In this document: positions 49,301 through 58,303 of the stretch, piece after piece
How positions within the stretch are numbered: the first letter of the stretch is position 1
Layout: every line of letters starts with the position of its first letter
DNA from: Paenibacillus qinlingensis
GTDB lineage: Bacteria; Bacillota; Bacilli; Paenibacillales; NBRC-103111
Direction of reading: 5' to 3'
Length of the DNA: 64,000 nt
NCBI RefSeq assembly: GCF_013204845.1
Contig: NZ_JABMKY010000015.1
Location: 62,001 to 126,000 of the forward strand
The notes under the pieces: generated by a model
The model's input: only the letters and a program-made list of their open reading frames with translations
Database searches by the model: none
Told to the model about the DNA's origin: nothing
Program-made: the position numbers and the translations under genes

Positions 49301-50321
49301 GACTACCTAAATCAATTGTAGCCACGGAAGCGTCGTTAATTGCCACATCTACATAACGGTATCGTAAAGACCCGGATGCTTCCAAATCGCTTTTAACGCT
49401 AGCTGTGAAAGTCAAAGCGCTTGTTTGGAAGGTTGGAATCGTAATTAAGTCTTTTGGTGGTGGGGGCGTTATCGCATCGGACAGATCCAGATCTGTTTCT
49501 TGTATTTTTCCGTTAAAAGCAAAGGGCTGGCCATTATCGTACCATAGTTTCTTAACTGCTTGATATTTATTCGTATCATTGCTCGCAATGAAGTTAATAA
49601 TATTGTCACCTGGATTCAAACAGAAGCTGGTAACAGAAGCGCATGTTGAAGAAGACTTGTTCTTGTCATCCCCAGTGAAATAGAAGTAACCATCATTACT
49701 TTTGAAGCCTTGTTTAGGCAGACTATCGCCAGTTAATGTAGCCTGAACCGCACTAGCGTTGGACGCCTTTGTTTTAATTTGGATACCTGTTGTCCCTGCT
49801 TTCAGAGGGCCACGGTCAATCGGATAAATCTTTCCTTCTTCCAGTTGAGCGTTATTTACCGTAATATCGGATAAATTAGTTGTTGGAGCATAGTACAACC
49901 AACCTGGTGCAGAAGCAATTGCATTGGAATCTCCTAGATAAACGACGACTTTATTTAAGCCTTCTGTTAACTGGATATTATCAAATTTAACAAGATTCGT
50001 TCCAGTAATAACCGCTTTGTTGTTCTTCTCTGTTGTCACAGCACCTGAATTGATATTCGTAATTTCGAAGTAAATGGAAGGGATCTGCGAATCTGTTACA
50101 TTAGTTGTTTCTACATTTAATGTAAAAGGTAATTGCGTAATTCGTGTAACTAAATTGTTATCCTTCGGCTTCGCTAAGGATGTACCGGCATTATCCGTGT
50201 CCGTGTATAAATTTTTGATAACAAGCGTTGAAGCTGCACTCGCTGTCATCATAGGCATTAAACTAATCATCAATGACATGATCAACAGTATGCTTGCTAA
50301 TTTGGTTCGTAATCGTTTCAA
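46323..50321 (-). CDS. Large secreted protein with C-terminal SLH domains
   Basis: A 1332-residue protein. The signal peptide is LASILLIMSLMISLMPMMTA..ASA. About 1100 residues of beta-rich, Ser/Thr/Asn-rich repeats follow that I do not recognise. The C-terminus holds three SLH modules at about 1140-1330: FSFGPNDYITRGEFAQVLVK, FNPGGSITRQDAAVMIARAA and DPTELLTRAQASIIGYR. Their TRGE, TRQD and TRAQ motifs are close to the wall-polymer-binding TRAE. Two cysteines occur close together (STCASVTSFCLNPG). It is probably a wall-anchored surface or adhesion protein, encoded between the S-layer genes and tagO. Confidence 0.85.
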   Translation of the reverse strand: MKRLRTKLASILLIMSLMISLMPMMTASAASTLVIKNLYTDTDNAGTSLAKPKDNNLVTRITQLPFTLNVETTNVTDSQIPSIYFEITNINSGAVTTEKNNKAVITGTNLVKFDNIQLTEGLNKVVVYLGDSNAIASAPGWLYYAPTTNLSDITVNNAQLEEGKIYPIDRGPLKAGTTGIQIKTKASNASAVQATLTGDSLPKQGFKSNDGYFYFTGDDKNKSSSTCASVTSFCLNPGDNIINFIASNDTNKYQAVKKLWYDNGQPFAFNGKIQETDLDLSDAITPPPPKDLITIPTFQTSALTFTASVKSDLEASGSLRYRYVDVAINDASVATIDLGSPTDLLPTTVSGVTYSATKNNSMTRLNEYLVKDLKVAIPNITSVAANEQRLTFTFRDVTNSLIPVITEYKFKYVDPSHPYIDRSTISNGTIENELSLGDATQVNELPADIHVYANNETRSIRAMIDGVYYPNADPIIGTWDNVAQLFKYDLKLQGITDGNKKLSIELYSDTAGATTRYSTVDYKLNISNAPYVLVNNISNSMTIKNIKNLSCGATEACISGRLVNFYQDPVTGTAVPANKVEVSMNESVYTLDSRTVEAIFGKVPPTPATPTTPAVPGTLNTFTLPLTLFNTDLTKVMVEGKNTLKFKIYVNNVFITEQSYDIYLFSTDAPQFTAIKPVESGTSGIQFIANSNPDTYTTTQRTVSFDGLYSSLDANGVASPIKALTLVVHTKDAKGDALVYQQTIGSSSSIAVIDQTANSQSVTSAGNANYFTSISSTNFKTTAFKLLDDSDIVFEFRITNNSNITATKSITITRQNVPYTIVQPVLIKNPKGELQSNINSDFYNIIIEAENAESVLFDKNEATKRTVNSVDQYLYQVTNLKPGANQIKFTINRNGAKVNGSFILFNTNTNVQGAATLQNMNTKFKLFNSGLQLSFPKDTKLMRNVPDSNNNQYITTGRKILFGIADTDDGRVDKALFPVPNGYYKSKISVKVVEDTFHAASNLYYMDAGFIPAPNSTTTTPDDLTKGLNGTGVDPYDTTNSGRAYFNRLNDEIVVPTQDGELTLQFDQAIRQDAGKYITVFFYDIYANYSNTTDYGWKNLGGVVDTKNNTITVPFRKFGYYQVMYMDRSFDDMTGHSFARNELETLYSKGLMRAKTTFSFGPNDYITRGEFAQVLVKIFKLPLNYAGNSTFSDVLKIDNAIGMLYDYKYVETAARAGIIRGQASNRFNPGGSITRQDAAVMIARAAEMKMNTDLAKSLATLQKAFTDGDRIESYSRPAVEAVSKAGLIEGIPNTLLPGEKKETVRFDPTELLTRAQASIIGYRVMKQQKMVP

Positions 50322-50542
50322 AACAATTTCCTCCTTATGTTATCTAAATGTTATTAGCTGTTATGTAGGGACGGAGTGTACCATTTATCAATCATCACTT
50401 ACTAGATTTCGACAATCCCTCCCAAATTCTTCTATCATTCTACATGATTAGACGCGGCTAATCGCCAAAAGTTACTGTATATTACTTATCGGTTGATTGT
50501 AGGGAAATGTTTAGAGAAAGAAAGGTTTTTCCTTATAAATAC

Positions 50543-50569
50543 AAAAAATCCAGCCACAAGGGCTGGATT
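50543..50569 (-). terminator. Intrinsic terminator of tagO
   Basis: On the minus strand AATCCAGCC-cttgt-GGCTGGATT followed by TTTT. It lies 24 bp after the tagO stop codon. The remaining 50322-50542 stretch, the leader of the large SLH gene, shows only a short possible relic of the shared leader element (50429-50470). Confidence 0.88.
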
Positions 50570-50592
50570 AAATACTTGCTATAAATGATAAG

Positions 50593-51702
50593 TTATTTAC
50601 CTACACGATCACTCTGTACCTGCTTACCAACTAGTTTTTGCAGGAAGTTGATCACAGGTTTGCGGCTTTTACTAATAATACCGATCGCCTCTGCCCCAAC
50701 AAGCATAACGAGGAACAGCGCAACAATAATCATGATAAGTCCCCACGTGGAATCTTGAGAAATAAATACTGAGCAGACCACCGCGCTACCACCGAAAATA
50801 GCAGCAATTCCATAGATAATCAGGACGCTTGTACGATGGCTGAAGCCCATTTGCAATAAGCAGTGATGCAAGTGGCTTTTGTCCGGTGCTGATATCGGCA
50901 GTTTATTTACATAACGGCGAAGCATCGCAAAGAATGTATCAGATAAGGGCACGCCTAGAATCATAATCGGAATTAAAAGTGAAACAACGGCCGCTTGCTT
51001 AAAGCCGAGAATCGAAAGTGTCGCAAGGGCAAAGCCCAGGAACAAGGCGCCGGAGTCGCCCATAAAAATTTTGGCCGGATGGAAGTTAAAGAACATGAAG
51101 CCTGAAATACTTCCTAGCAAAATCACACAGAGTAAAATAACAGTCACATTCCCCATCATAAGGGCAAGAATGAGAATAGTTGTTGTCGCGATACCCGATA
51201 CACCTGCCGACAAACCATCCAGGCCGTCAATCAAGTTAATCGCATTGGATACACCGACAATCCATAATATCGTAATCGGGATACTCAACCAGCCAATCGG
51301 CAAGTTAGTTTCGCCAAACGGAATATTAACCAAGTCTATTTTGAGTCCAAAGGAAACAACGATACAGGCAGCAATAAGCTGTCCTAAAAGCTTCCATTTG
51401 GGAGATAATTGAAAGCGATCATCTAGAGCACCTGTAACAACAATCACAAAGCCTCCGAGCAGAAGTCCAAAAGCAGCATCTGAATTCACGGCATCAAGTG
51501 CTGGAGAGACGACGAAATAAGCTCCGACGAACGCAAGGAAAATCGCTAATCCTCCTAGACGCGGCATTATTCGCGTATGTACCTTCCGATGGTTGGGGGC
51601 ATCAACAGCTCCTACCCAGAAGGCAAATTTTTTGACCAGGGGTGTCAGCAATAACGCCATAACGCACGCAGCAATAAACCCTATCGCATATAATCCATAC
51701 AT
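50593..51702 (-). CDS. tagO: Undecaprenyl-phosphate GlcNAc-1-phosphate transferase (TagO/WecA family)
   Basis: A 369-residue integral membrane protein with about ten hydrophobic segments. It begins the lipid-linked synthesis of wall polymers by moving GlcNAc-1-phosphate to undecaprenyl phosphate. Family motifs are DAPNHRKVHTRIMPRLGGLAIFL (loop with the catalytic basic residues), TGALDDRFQLSPK (the Asp pair), NAINLIDGLDGLSAGVSG (NxxNxxDGxD) and MGDSGALFLGF. With tagA and csaB nearby, the likely end product is the secondary cell-wall polymer. Confidence 0.94.
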   Translation of the reverse strand: MYGLYAIGFIAACVMALLLTPLVKKFAFWVGAVDAPNHRKVHTRIMPRLGGLAIFLAFVGAYFVVSPALDAVNSDAAFGLLLGGFVIVVTGALDDRFQLSPKWKLLGQLIAACIVVSFGLKIDLVNIPFGETNLPIGWLSIPITILWIVGVSNAINLIDGLDGLSAGVSGIATTTILILALMMGNVTVILLCVILLGSISGFMFFNFHPAKIFMGDSGALFLGFALATLSILGFKQAAVVSLLIPIMILGVPLSDTFFAMLRRYVNKLPISAPDKSHLHHCLLQMGFSHRTSVLIIYGIAAIFGGSAVVCSVFISQDSTWGLIMIIVALFLVMLVGAEAIGIISKSRKPVINFLQKLVGKQVQSDRVGK

Positions 51703-51837
51703 GTCTTCTTCACAGCTCCTCTTGTCATGGGTGGCAGGCCGGTGACCGCCGAAATGAATTATACTCCCATTCCGTCACAAATACTACTGCTAAATTCATC
51801 TGAAATGACCGTTTTCAGCCAATTTTCAAAGATATTT

Positions 51838-52629
51838 TCATGGTTTTGTGACGTTCTCTTTGTCGCGCATCACTTTCACTGCGAATTTCGGGAGTAGAAG
51901 CATTCTCTTATAGCGCCACGGCTCCTGAAGAAGGCGGTAAAACCATTCCAGACGTAATTTCTGAAAAAATTTAGGTGCTCTCTTTAGCTTGCCCGAAAGC
52001 ACATCGAAACTTCCGCCGACTCCCATCATTACGGGCACACCCAATTGTTCTTTGTATTTTCCGATCCAAGGCTCTTGGTTTGCTGCCGCTCTACCTACTA
52101 AAAGCAGATCTGGTTCAGCATCTTTAATGGCTTGGATCACTTGCGCGTCCTCGGCATCGCCGAAATAGCCATCCCTTACGCCGACAAGGTTCACCTTCGG
52201 GTAAGTCGTGCGGATTTTCTCAGCCGCGGCTTGTATAACTTCATTAGAAGCACCTAAAAGGTAAACCTTCCATGCCTTCTTCTCCCCGACCTTCATAAGT
52301 TCGTGGATTAAATCATAGCCTGGCACTCGTTCTGCAACTGGTTGACCGACGTGATTAGCCGCCCAAACAACACCCGTTCCATCCGGAACGATTAACTCTG
52401 CACGCTGCATCATCTTCAGATACGAAGGGTCGTCCTGCGCGGCCATCACCATGATGGGATTAGCCGTGATCACCTGATGCGGTTGCTTCAACTCGATAAC
52501 CTTTGATAAGTAGTCAACGGTTTGTTTCATGCTCATTTTGGAGATAGGCACACCGTAAATGCGCACTTTCGGTATAGCTTGCAAAGATGCCAGTGCTGCC
52601 GGCTGATTGGTAACAGAAGTAGAGCTCAT
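51838..52629 (-). CDS. tagA: WecG/TagA family glycosyltransferase (lipid-linked ManNAc transfer)
   Basis: A 263-residue GT26 enzyme. Motifs are VITANPIMVMAAQDDPSYLK, ELIVPDGTGVVWAA, RVPGYDLIHELM, KVYLLGASNEVIQAAAE and LLVGRAAANQEPWIGKYK. It adds N-acetylmannosamine to the GlcNAc-PP-undecaprenol made by TagO. The C-terminus is basic (RLEWFYRLLQEPWRYKRMLL), consistent with membrane association. It follows csaB in the same direction, with 78 bp between them. Confidence 0.93.
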   Translation of the reverse strand: MSSTSVTNQPAALASLQAIPKVRIYGVPISKMSMKQTVDYLSKVIELKQPHQVITANPIMVMAAQDDPSYLKMMQRAELIVPDGTGVVWAANHVGQPVAERVPGYDLIHELMKVGEKKAWKVYLLGASNEVIQAAAEKIRTTYPKVNLVGVRDGYFGDAEDAQVIQAIKDAEPDLLLVGRAAANQEPWIGKYKEQLGVPVMMGVGGSFDVLSGKLKRAPKFFQKLRLEWFYRLLQEPWRYKRMLLLPKFAVKVMRDKENVTKP

Positions 52630-52707
52630 TATATCTCTTCCTTATTATTGACGTTGTAGGTTGCATTTTGGTTGCTAGTTGGTGCAATGTGGATGAAAAT
52701 CTATCTA

Positions 52708-53838
52708 CTATTTCCTCTTGTAAAAGGATATGATCCGCTGCGCGGGCAGCTGCGCTTGCGCCTTCAGCTGCTCGATGGCGGCGCGGCTCGACGCCGCCCA
52801 CTGCTCGCGATCATCGAGGAGGCCCAGCGCCTCCTGCGTAAAGGCAGAAGCATCGAAGCGAGCTGTCGATGCTTCTGCTTTCATGCCAAGCCTATGGAGG
52901 AACTGGTCGATCTTCGGATCGTACGAGATCCCTACCATAGGCACGAACTGCGAGGCTGCATAGATCAAAGAATGCAGCCTCATCCCGATCAGCAGGTGGC
53001 ACGCTGCGACCTGCGCGAGCATGTCCTGCGGATGCGTGATGCCACGCACCATCTCCGCCCTGTTCTTGTGATCGCCCAAGCGATCGATCACGAACTGCGA
53101 CGCCACCTCATCCGAGGGGAGGTGGAAGGGCAAGAACCGCAGCTGCACATCCGTGCGTGCTGCGAGCAGCTCTTGCAGGGACCGCGCGAGAGCTTCCAGC
53201 TCGGAGCGGTCCTCGTTCCAGAAGCGGACGGACACGCCGATCGTCCGCACTTCACTTGCCTGAGGCGTGCCCCCCTCCGGCACGCCAACCCCGCAGTCCC
53301 GGAGGGGCAAGCCCATCACCGGGTCGGGCACGACCGTGATGCGCTCCCGCGGGAGGCGCATCTGCCCTAATAAATCCGCGGACTCTGTGTCGCGGACCGA
53401 CACGAACGCGCAGCGCTTGAACACGCTGCGGATCCAGCCAAAGAACATCGGCCGGCTCACCGGCCCGATGCCTTGCGAATAAATAAACGTTGGCTTCCCG
53501 AGCCATTGCGCTATTTTCAACACAGCCAAGTAATACGGGATCGTCTTCGAGCCTGTGGCATCTTGCAATAAGCTACCGCCACCGCTAATTAACCCATCCG
53601 ATTCGCGCAAAGCTCGCAATAGTGAGCCTGGCTTCATGCGATGATAAGCTTTCACCCCGTACATCTCTGTCGTTTTCGCTGGATTGGCCGAAAGCACGAT
53701 AGGTTCAATCTGAATCCCCTGCGCCTGACCTTGCTCCTGCAAAGCGAACAATATCGACTGCAGCACAGCCTCATCCCCGCTATTATCGAAACCGTAGTAG
53801 CCGGATAACGCTATTTTGACAATTGGGGCTGTACCCAT
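52708..53838 (-). CDS. csaB: Polysaccharide pyruvyl transferase CsaB
   Basis: A 376-residue enzyme adding pyruvate ketals to ManNAc of the secondary cell-wall polymer, the modification SLH domains recognise. Family features are LSGYYGFDNSGDEAVLQSIL at the start, DGLISGGGSLLQDATGSKTI, FIYSQGIGPVSRP, CAFVSVRDTESADLL and LIGMRLHSLIYAASQFVPMVGISYDPKI. I start at the ATG at 53838, with AAGGAG upstream, overlapping the preceding gene by 28 bp. The middle of the gene is strikingly GC-rich and includes a 9-bp inverted repeat (53272-53307) in an apparent loop (VGVPEGGTPQ). Confidence 0.93.
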   Translation of the reverse strand: MGTAPIVKIALSGYYGFDNSGDEAVLQSILFALQEQGQAQGIQIEPIVLSANPAKTTEMYGVKAYHRMKPGSLLRALRESDGLISGGGSLLQDATGSKTIPYYLAVLKIAQWLGKPTFIYSQGIGPVSRPMFFGWIRSVFKRCAFVSVRDTESADLLGQMRLPRERITVVPDPVMGLPLRDCGVGVPEGGTPQASEVRTIGVSVRFWNEDRSELEALARSLQELLAARTDVQLRFLPFHLPSDEVASQFVIDRLGDHKNRAEMVRGITHPQDMLAQVAACHLLIGMRLHSLIYAASQFVPMVGISYDPKIDQFLHRLGMKAEASTARFDASAFTQEALGLLDDREQWAASSRAAIEQLKAQAQLPAQRIISFYKRK

Positions 53839-55874
53839 CGTTTCCAACTCCTTGTGAGTATTTCCCAAGCTGCAATGAGAACTAAGCCGATGATTGCACC
53901 TAACACAAGTCCGTAGAAGATACGGATTAACGAAATGTGCAGTGGCGTGTGCAGATGAGCAAACGTATCCACTAAGGAAAGTTGACCAACGACACCGATG
54001 AATAGCAAGTACACCGCATGACGATAACGAACGGACAAGTAGGCACCCAATACAAATATCGGATGAGCGACTAGGAATTCCTTCGTCCGCGGACGTACAC
54101 CTAATGTATTTTCCAAGAAAGAACGGAATAACTTCTCGATTGAAGAAGCTTGCCCTTCATTCCCTGTACGAGACAAATAATAGAAGACAGCTGCAAGCCC
54201 TACGCCTGCGATCACGATCCACAACACACTTATATAGGAAGAAAGCAATCGGCGAATATTCGCGATCTTTTCCTTATACGTATTATTCTCACTAAAGAAT
54301 AAGAGATACACACCAACTATGGCAATTGGTAGCAAATGCAGCATCCCAACGCCCCTAAACTGCTGCAACACCAAGGAATACGTGACATGATTCAGTAGTG
54401 CTACGACATACACAATACCTAAACAAGACACGAGTGATGTTCGTAATAACTGCCATAGCCCGTAAGCCAGTCCTGATTTCCATTTCGCTGCAACACCTGA
54501 TCTCACTGATCGGATTGCCAGCATAACCGCAACGCTAGGTGCACTAATCGCTGTCGCCAAAGCAAGTCCTTGTGCATACAAATTCGCCGAAAGCGTATGT
54601 AGAGCAACTAAACCAAGCAAGCCTACAACGAAGAAAACAATCGTCAATTCAGGCAAAAAGAACGAAAGCATCCATACGATCAGGCTTAGTCCGCCTAACA
54701 GCAAAAAGAATCGAGCAATCTTCTGCCAGCCTGTTGTATGTACATCGAACGCCTCAGCTTGTCCTAATGTAAAGCCTACGTCTTGGATACGAGGAATTGT
54801 ACCATCTTTACCCTGCAACGCTGCATAATAGGACGAAAGCGGGTCAACCACTTTGCCTTTATCTAAGCTTTTCACCGGTTTGGCATTCAAGAACACCATA
54901 CGAATATTACGATCCTTTACAGCCAATACAAGCCGATCGGATACACCTTGCACACGATCTGCAAGCTCCGCTTTTTTCAGCGGCTCTGTCAATTTCTCGC
55001 CATCTTTCTCTGTAAAAGAGTGCAGCCGCACGACGTTGTAATTCGTTTGTTTGGCTAGCGTACTGAATCCTTTTTGCGGCTCCTTCAACAATTCAATCGC
55101 TGCGAGTCCGATGCCGTACTTATTAAGGAGATCAGCCATTTTATTCAAATTAACTTCTGTATCCTCTTCGGTATACCCAGGAACTTCATTCCCATCCACG
55201 ATGATACGTTTGACGTCAAGATCATGGAACTGCTTAAGCAGAGCATCCATCTCATTGGTGTGGAACGGTCTGCGATTTGCTAGCCGCACGACGATTTGGA
55301 AACCTTGCTCCTTCAGCATTTGCAGAGCGATCGGGTCTGGATCCATCGCCTTAATAGAGGCATCATCCATACTCATCTGAATGACCAGACCATTACGGTT
55401 CTTGAAGCTCCACGGCTTCACACCAACTTGTAGATCCGCAAACGTTTTCTGGATAAGCGGCTCTAACTTCTGTTGCGTTTGGTTATCTGCAAATAGCACA
55501 TACGTGTAATTCTCGCTAGGATTACCAGGTGTTTGAGTCAGCATAGACGCGTCACGGGAGTTGTATAGCTCAATGCGACGGCTCTCCTTGAACTCACCTA
55601 ACGTACTTTCGTAAACAGCCATAGAGCTTATGCCCGCGGCTTTCATGTTCTTTAATTCCGTGCTCACAAAATTCTGTGGATTGGTTTGCACATCGGCAAT
55701 ATCCAATAAATCACGATAGTCGAACACAAACTCAACTTGATTCGCCGACGTTTCGGTTTGGTGACGTGTATAAGCTAGCGGCAAGGAACACAGCATCCCC
55801 AAAATCACGATCCACCATAAAATATTTCTTAACGGGTTATTCCAGGTTTGATACAGATTCACCAGTTCGTCCAC
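53811..55874 (-). CDS. DUF5693 family multi-pass membrane protein
   Basis: A 687-residue protein. It has one membrane segment near the N-terminus (LWWIVILGMLCSLPLAY), an extracellular region of about 370 residues resembling a TIM-barrel-like fold (QIVVRLANRRPFHTNEMD), then eight or so membrane helices from about residue 400 (FFLLLGGLSLIVWMLSFFLP, TIVFFVVGLLGLVALHTL). This matches the DUF5693 family regularly found beside csaB in Paenibacillaceae. No function is established. Its overlap with csaB suggests a role in export, assembly or modification of the wall polymer. Confidence 0.8.
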   Translation of the reverse strand: MDELVNLYQTWNNPLRNILWWIVILGMLCSLPLAYTRHQTETSANQVEFVFDYRDLLDIADVQTNPQNFVSTELKNMKAAGISSMAVYESTLGEFKESRRIELYNSRDASMLTQTPGNPSENYTYVLFADNQTQQKLEPLIQKTFADLQVGVKPWSFKNRNGLVIQMSMDDASIKAMDPDPIALQMLKEQGFQIVVRLANRRPFHTNEMDALLKQFHDLDVKRIIVDGNEVPGYTEEDTEVNLNKMADLLNKYGIGLAAIELLKEPQKGFSTLAKQTNYNVVRLHSFTEKDGEKLTEPLKKAELADRVQGVSDRLVLAVKDRNIRMVFLNAKPVKSLDKGKVVDPLSSYYAALQGKDGTIPRIQDVGFTLGQAEAFDVHTTGWQKIARFFLLLGGLSLIVWMLSFFLPELTIVFFVVGLLGLVALHTLSANLYAQGLALATAISAPSVAVMLAIRSVRSGVAAKWKSGLAYGLWQLLRTSLVSCLGIVYVVALLNHVTYSLVLQQFRGVGMLHLLPIAIVGVYLLFFSENNTYKEKIANIRRLLSSYISVLWIVIAGVGLAAVFYYLSRTGNEGQASSIEKLFRSFLENTLGVRPRTKEFLVAHPIFVLGAYLSVRYRHAVYLLFIGVVGQLSLVDTFAHLHTPLHISLIRIFYGLVLGAIIGLVLIAAWEILTRSWKRWVQPQLSK

Positions 55875-56044
55875 TCCTTAGAGCATGTACTTTTATTACT
55901 TTCTAATCCCGTATACATTCGAAAACCCCTCCGCCCCCACACGCGGGGGAATACGCCCAATACATGGTAGATTTCGTATCCAGCCATGAATTAGACGAGC
56001 TATCCCTCACTTAGGTTCTGAAGAGGTTTTGTACACCTATTGCA

Positions 56045-57739
56045 CTATCCGTCTACACGATTAAGCACGTATTGAATGATACCATCCAGCTGCTGTGCAG
56101 CCTCTGGCCCTGTTGCTCCTTGGACAGCAAAATAAAACTTAATTTTCGGCTCTGTGCCAGATGGACGTAAGCAGAACCAAGAACCGTCCTCTAGTTTGAA
56201 CTTCAAAACGTTCTCCCGAGGTAAGCCATTAATCCCTTGTGCGTAGTCCTCAACGGCGATTACACGTGTACCGCTGATCTCAGTTGGCGGATTCGTTCTC
56301 CAAGCTTCCACCATGCGGCCAATTTGTTCCACGCCATCTTTCCCTTTAAGTGTTCTTGATTCCAGTTTTTCCAAAAAGTACCCAAAGGATTCGTACAGCT
56401 CTTGCAGCACTTCATACAGGGTCTTGCCTTGCTTCTTATAGTACGCCGCAGCTTCAGCGATTAACATAGCTGCGATGACGGCATCTTTATCCCTCGCATA
56501 ATCGCCAGCCAGGTAACCATAGCTCTCTTCATAGCCAAACAGGTATGTGTGTTCTCCTGTTTTCTCGAATTGCGACATTTTTTCACCGATATACTTAAAG
56601 CCCGTTAAGGTATTCAGCGTTGGAATTCCATAATGTTTCGCAATAACTGCGCCCATCTCACTTGTTACGATCGTTTTGATCACAACACCATTAGCCGGAA
56701 GTGTTCCACGTTCTTTCATGCTCGATAACAAATAGTTCACAATAATCGCACCGGATTGATTACCCGATAACACGACATATTCACCATTCGGATCTTTCAC
56801 GACGGCACCCATGCGGTCAGCATCCGGATCGGTTCCGATGATGATATCGGCATTCCATTCCTTTGCTTGAGCAATCGCTAGCGTGAACGCTTCACGCTCT
56901 TCCGGGTTCGGCGATTTCACAGTAGAGAACTGTGCATCTGGCAGTTCTTGCTCAGCAACGACACGTACTTGCTCGAAGCCAACGGTCTTCAGAACTTCGC
57001 GCACTGGAATATTCCCTGCACCATGCAGTGGCGTGAAAACCACTCGGAAATCATCGCTGATTTCCTTAATGACGTCTGGATTTTGACTAACCGCCGTAAC
57101 CGCCTTGATGTAAGCCTGATCGACGTCATCGCCTAACCAAGCGAGAAGCCCTTGCGCTTCTGCTTCCTGCTGAGACAACTTCTTCACTTTATCAAAAGTA
57201 TGGATATTTTGTACGTGGTCAATAACTTGCTCTGCAAATTCAGGCACCAACTGCCCGCCATCTGCACCGTATACTTTATAACCATTATATTCTGGCGGAT
57301 TGTGGCTCGCTGTGACAACAACACCCGCTGTCGCTCCTAGGTATCTGACGGCAAAAGAAAGCTGCGGAGTGGCATGCAGCGTCTGGAACAGATACGCTTT
57401 AATCCCATTACCCGCGAAAACAAGCGCAGCTTCCAATGCGAACTCAGGTGACATATGGCGGGAATCATAAGCAAGAACGATAGCCGGATTAGCCGCTCCC
57501 GTTCCGTTCACATACTGCGCTAAGCCTTGGCTAGCACGACCCACGGTGTATACATTGATACGATTGGTACCCGCGCCAATGACCCCACGGAGACCGCCTG
57601 TCCCAAATTCAAGATCTTTATAAAAGCGATCCTCGATTTCTCTCTCATCTTCCCGAATAGCTTGAAGTTCTTGCTTCGTTTGCTCATCGACAGCTGGATC
57701 TTGGAGCCATAATTGATACTCTGTTTGCACACGCGTCAT
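56045..57739 (-). CDS. pgcA: Phospho-sugar mutase (phosphoglucomutase/phosphomannomutase family)
   Basis: A 564-residue alpha-D-phosphohexomutase. The four family loops are visible: phosphoserine loop GVVVTASHNPPEYNGYKVYG, metal loop IIIGTDPDADRMG, sugar loop GYEESYGYLAGDYARDKD and phosphate loop WFCLRPSGTEPKIKFY. It interconverts hexose 1- and 6-phosphates, feeding UDP-glucose and wall precursors. The long N-terminal helical part (DEQTKQELQAIREDEREIED) is typical of the Bacillus PgcA type. The symbol is by similarity to that type. Confidence 0.9.
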   Translation of the reverse strand: MTRVQTEYQLWLQDPAVDEQTKQELQAIREDEREIEDRFYKDLEFGTGGLRGVIGAGTNRINVYTVGRASQGLAQYVNGTGAANPAIVLAYDSRHMSPEFALEAALVFAGNGIKAYLFQTLHATPQLSFAVRYLGATAGVVVTASHNPPEYNGYKVYGADGGQLVPEFAEQVIDHVQNIHTFDKVKKLSQQEAEAQGLLAWLGDDVDQAYIKAVTAVSQNPDVIKEISDDFRVVFTPLHGAGNIPVREVLKTVGFEQVRVVAEQELPDAQFSTVKSPNPEEREAFTLAIAQAKEWNADIIIGTDPDADRMGAVVKDPNGEYVVLSGNQSGAIIVNYLLSSMKERGTLPANGVVIKTIVTSEMGAVIAKHYGIPTLNTLTGFKYIGEKMSQFEKTGEHTYLFGYEESYGYLAGDYARDKDAVIAAMLIAEAAAYYKKQGKTLYEVLQELYESFGYFLEKLESRTLKGKDGVEQIGRMVEAWRTNPPTEISGTRVIAVEDYAQGINGLPRENVLKFKLEDGSWFCLRPSGTEPKIKFYFAVQGATGPEAAQQLDGIIQYVLNRVDG

Positions 57740-57771
57740 CGTCGTAGGTTCATCTCCTTTATATGTATGGG

Positions 57772-58200
57772 CTATTTATTAGCAAGGGCGAACATAAGCT
57801 CACCTTCAACTACCACTTTGTCGCCAACTTTAGCCACAGCTTGACCCTTAACAATAGTGCCCTTTACTCGTGTAATGGTCATTTCTAAGGTAAGTGTATC
57901 GCCTGGTACCACTTGTTGACGCCAGCGAATGCCATCTGCACCTGCAAATAGGCCGATTTTGCCTTTATACTCAGGCATGGACAATACAGCTACAGCACCA
58001 ACTTGTGCCAGGGCTTCGACAATCAAAACCCCTGGCATAACCGGATAACCAGGAAAATGACCTGCGAAGAAAGGTTCATTGATTGTAACATTTTTGATTC
58101 CTACAGCTCTAACCCCTTCTTCTACCTCCAAAATACGGTCAACCAGAAGGAAAGGCGGGCGGTGGGGAATGATCTCTTGAATTTGATTAATATCTAGCAT
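57772..58200 (-). CDS. fabZ: 3-hydroxyacyl-ACP dehydratase FabZ
   Basis: A 142-residue hot-dog-fold enzyme removing water from 3-hydroxyacyl-ACP in fatty acid synthesis. The signature is IIPHRPPFLLVDRILE, followed by the active-site HFPGYPVMPGVLIVEALAQ with its catalytic His and Glu. It lies 32 bp upstream of pgcA, in the same region as in Bacillus subtilis, where fabZ is near mbl/flhO/flhP. Confidence 0.96.
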   Translation of the reverse strand: MLDINQIQEIIPHRPPFLLVDRILEVEEGVRAVGIKNVTINEPFFAGHFPGYPVMPGVLIVEALAQVGAVAVLSMPEYKGKIGLFAGADGIRWRQQVVPGDTLTLEMTITRVKGTIVKGQAVAKVGDKVVVEGELMFALANK

Positions 58201-58303
58201 CGTGCGTTCGTGCTCCTTTCGAATACTTGTATAAAATACAAGGGAATTACTTACAATAGGGAGGTCCCTTCATGTCCTGCAGAAGTGAAGGTTCATATAA
58301 GGG

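Noticed and set aside
52672..53370. 232-codon plus-strand open frame opposite csaB
   Set aside because: It is an Arg/His-rich frame in a GC-rich stretch where stop codons are rare. CsaB on the other strand is complete and well supported.
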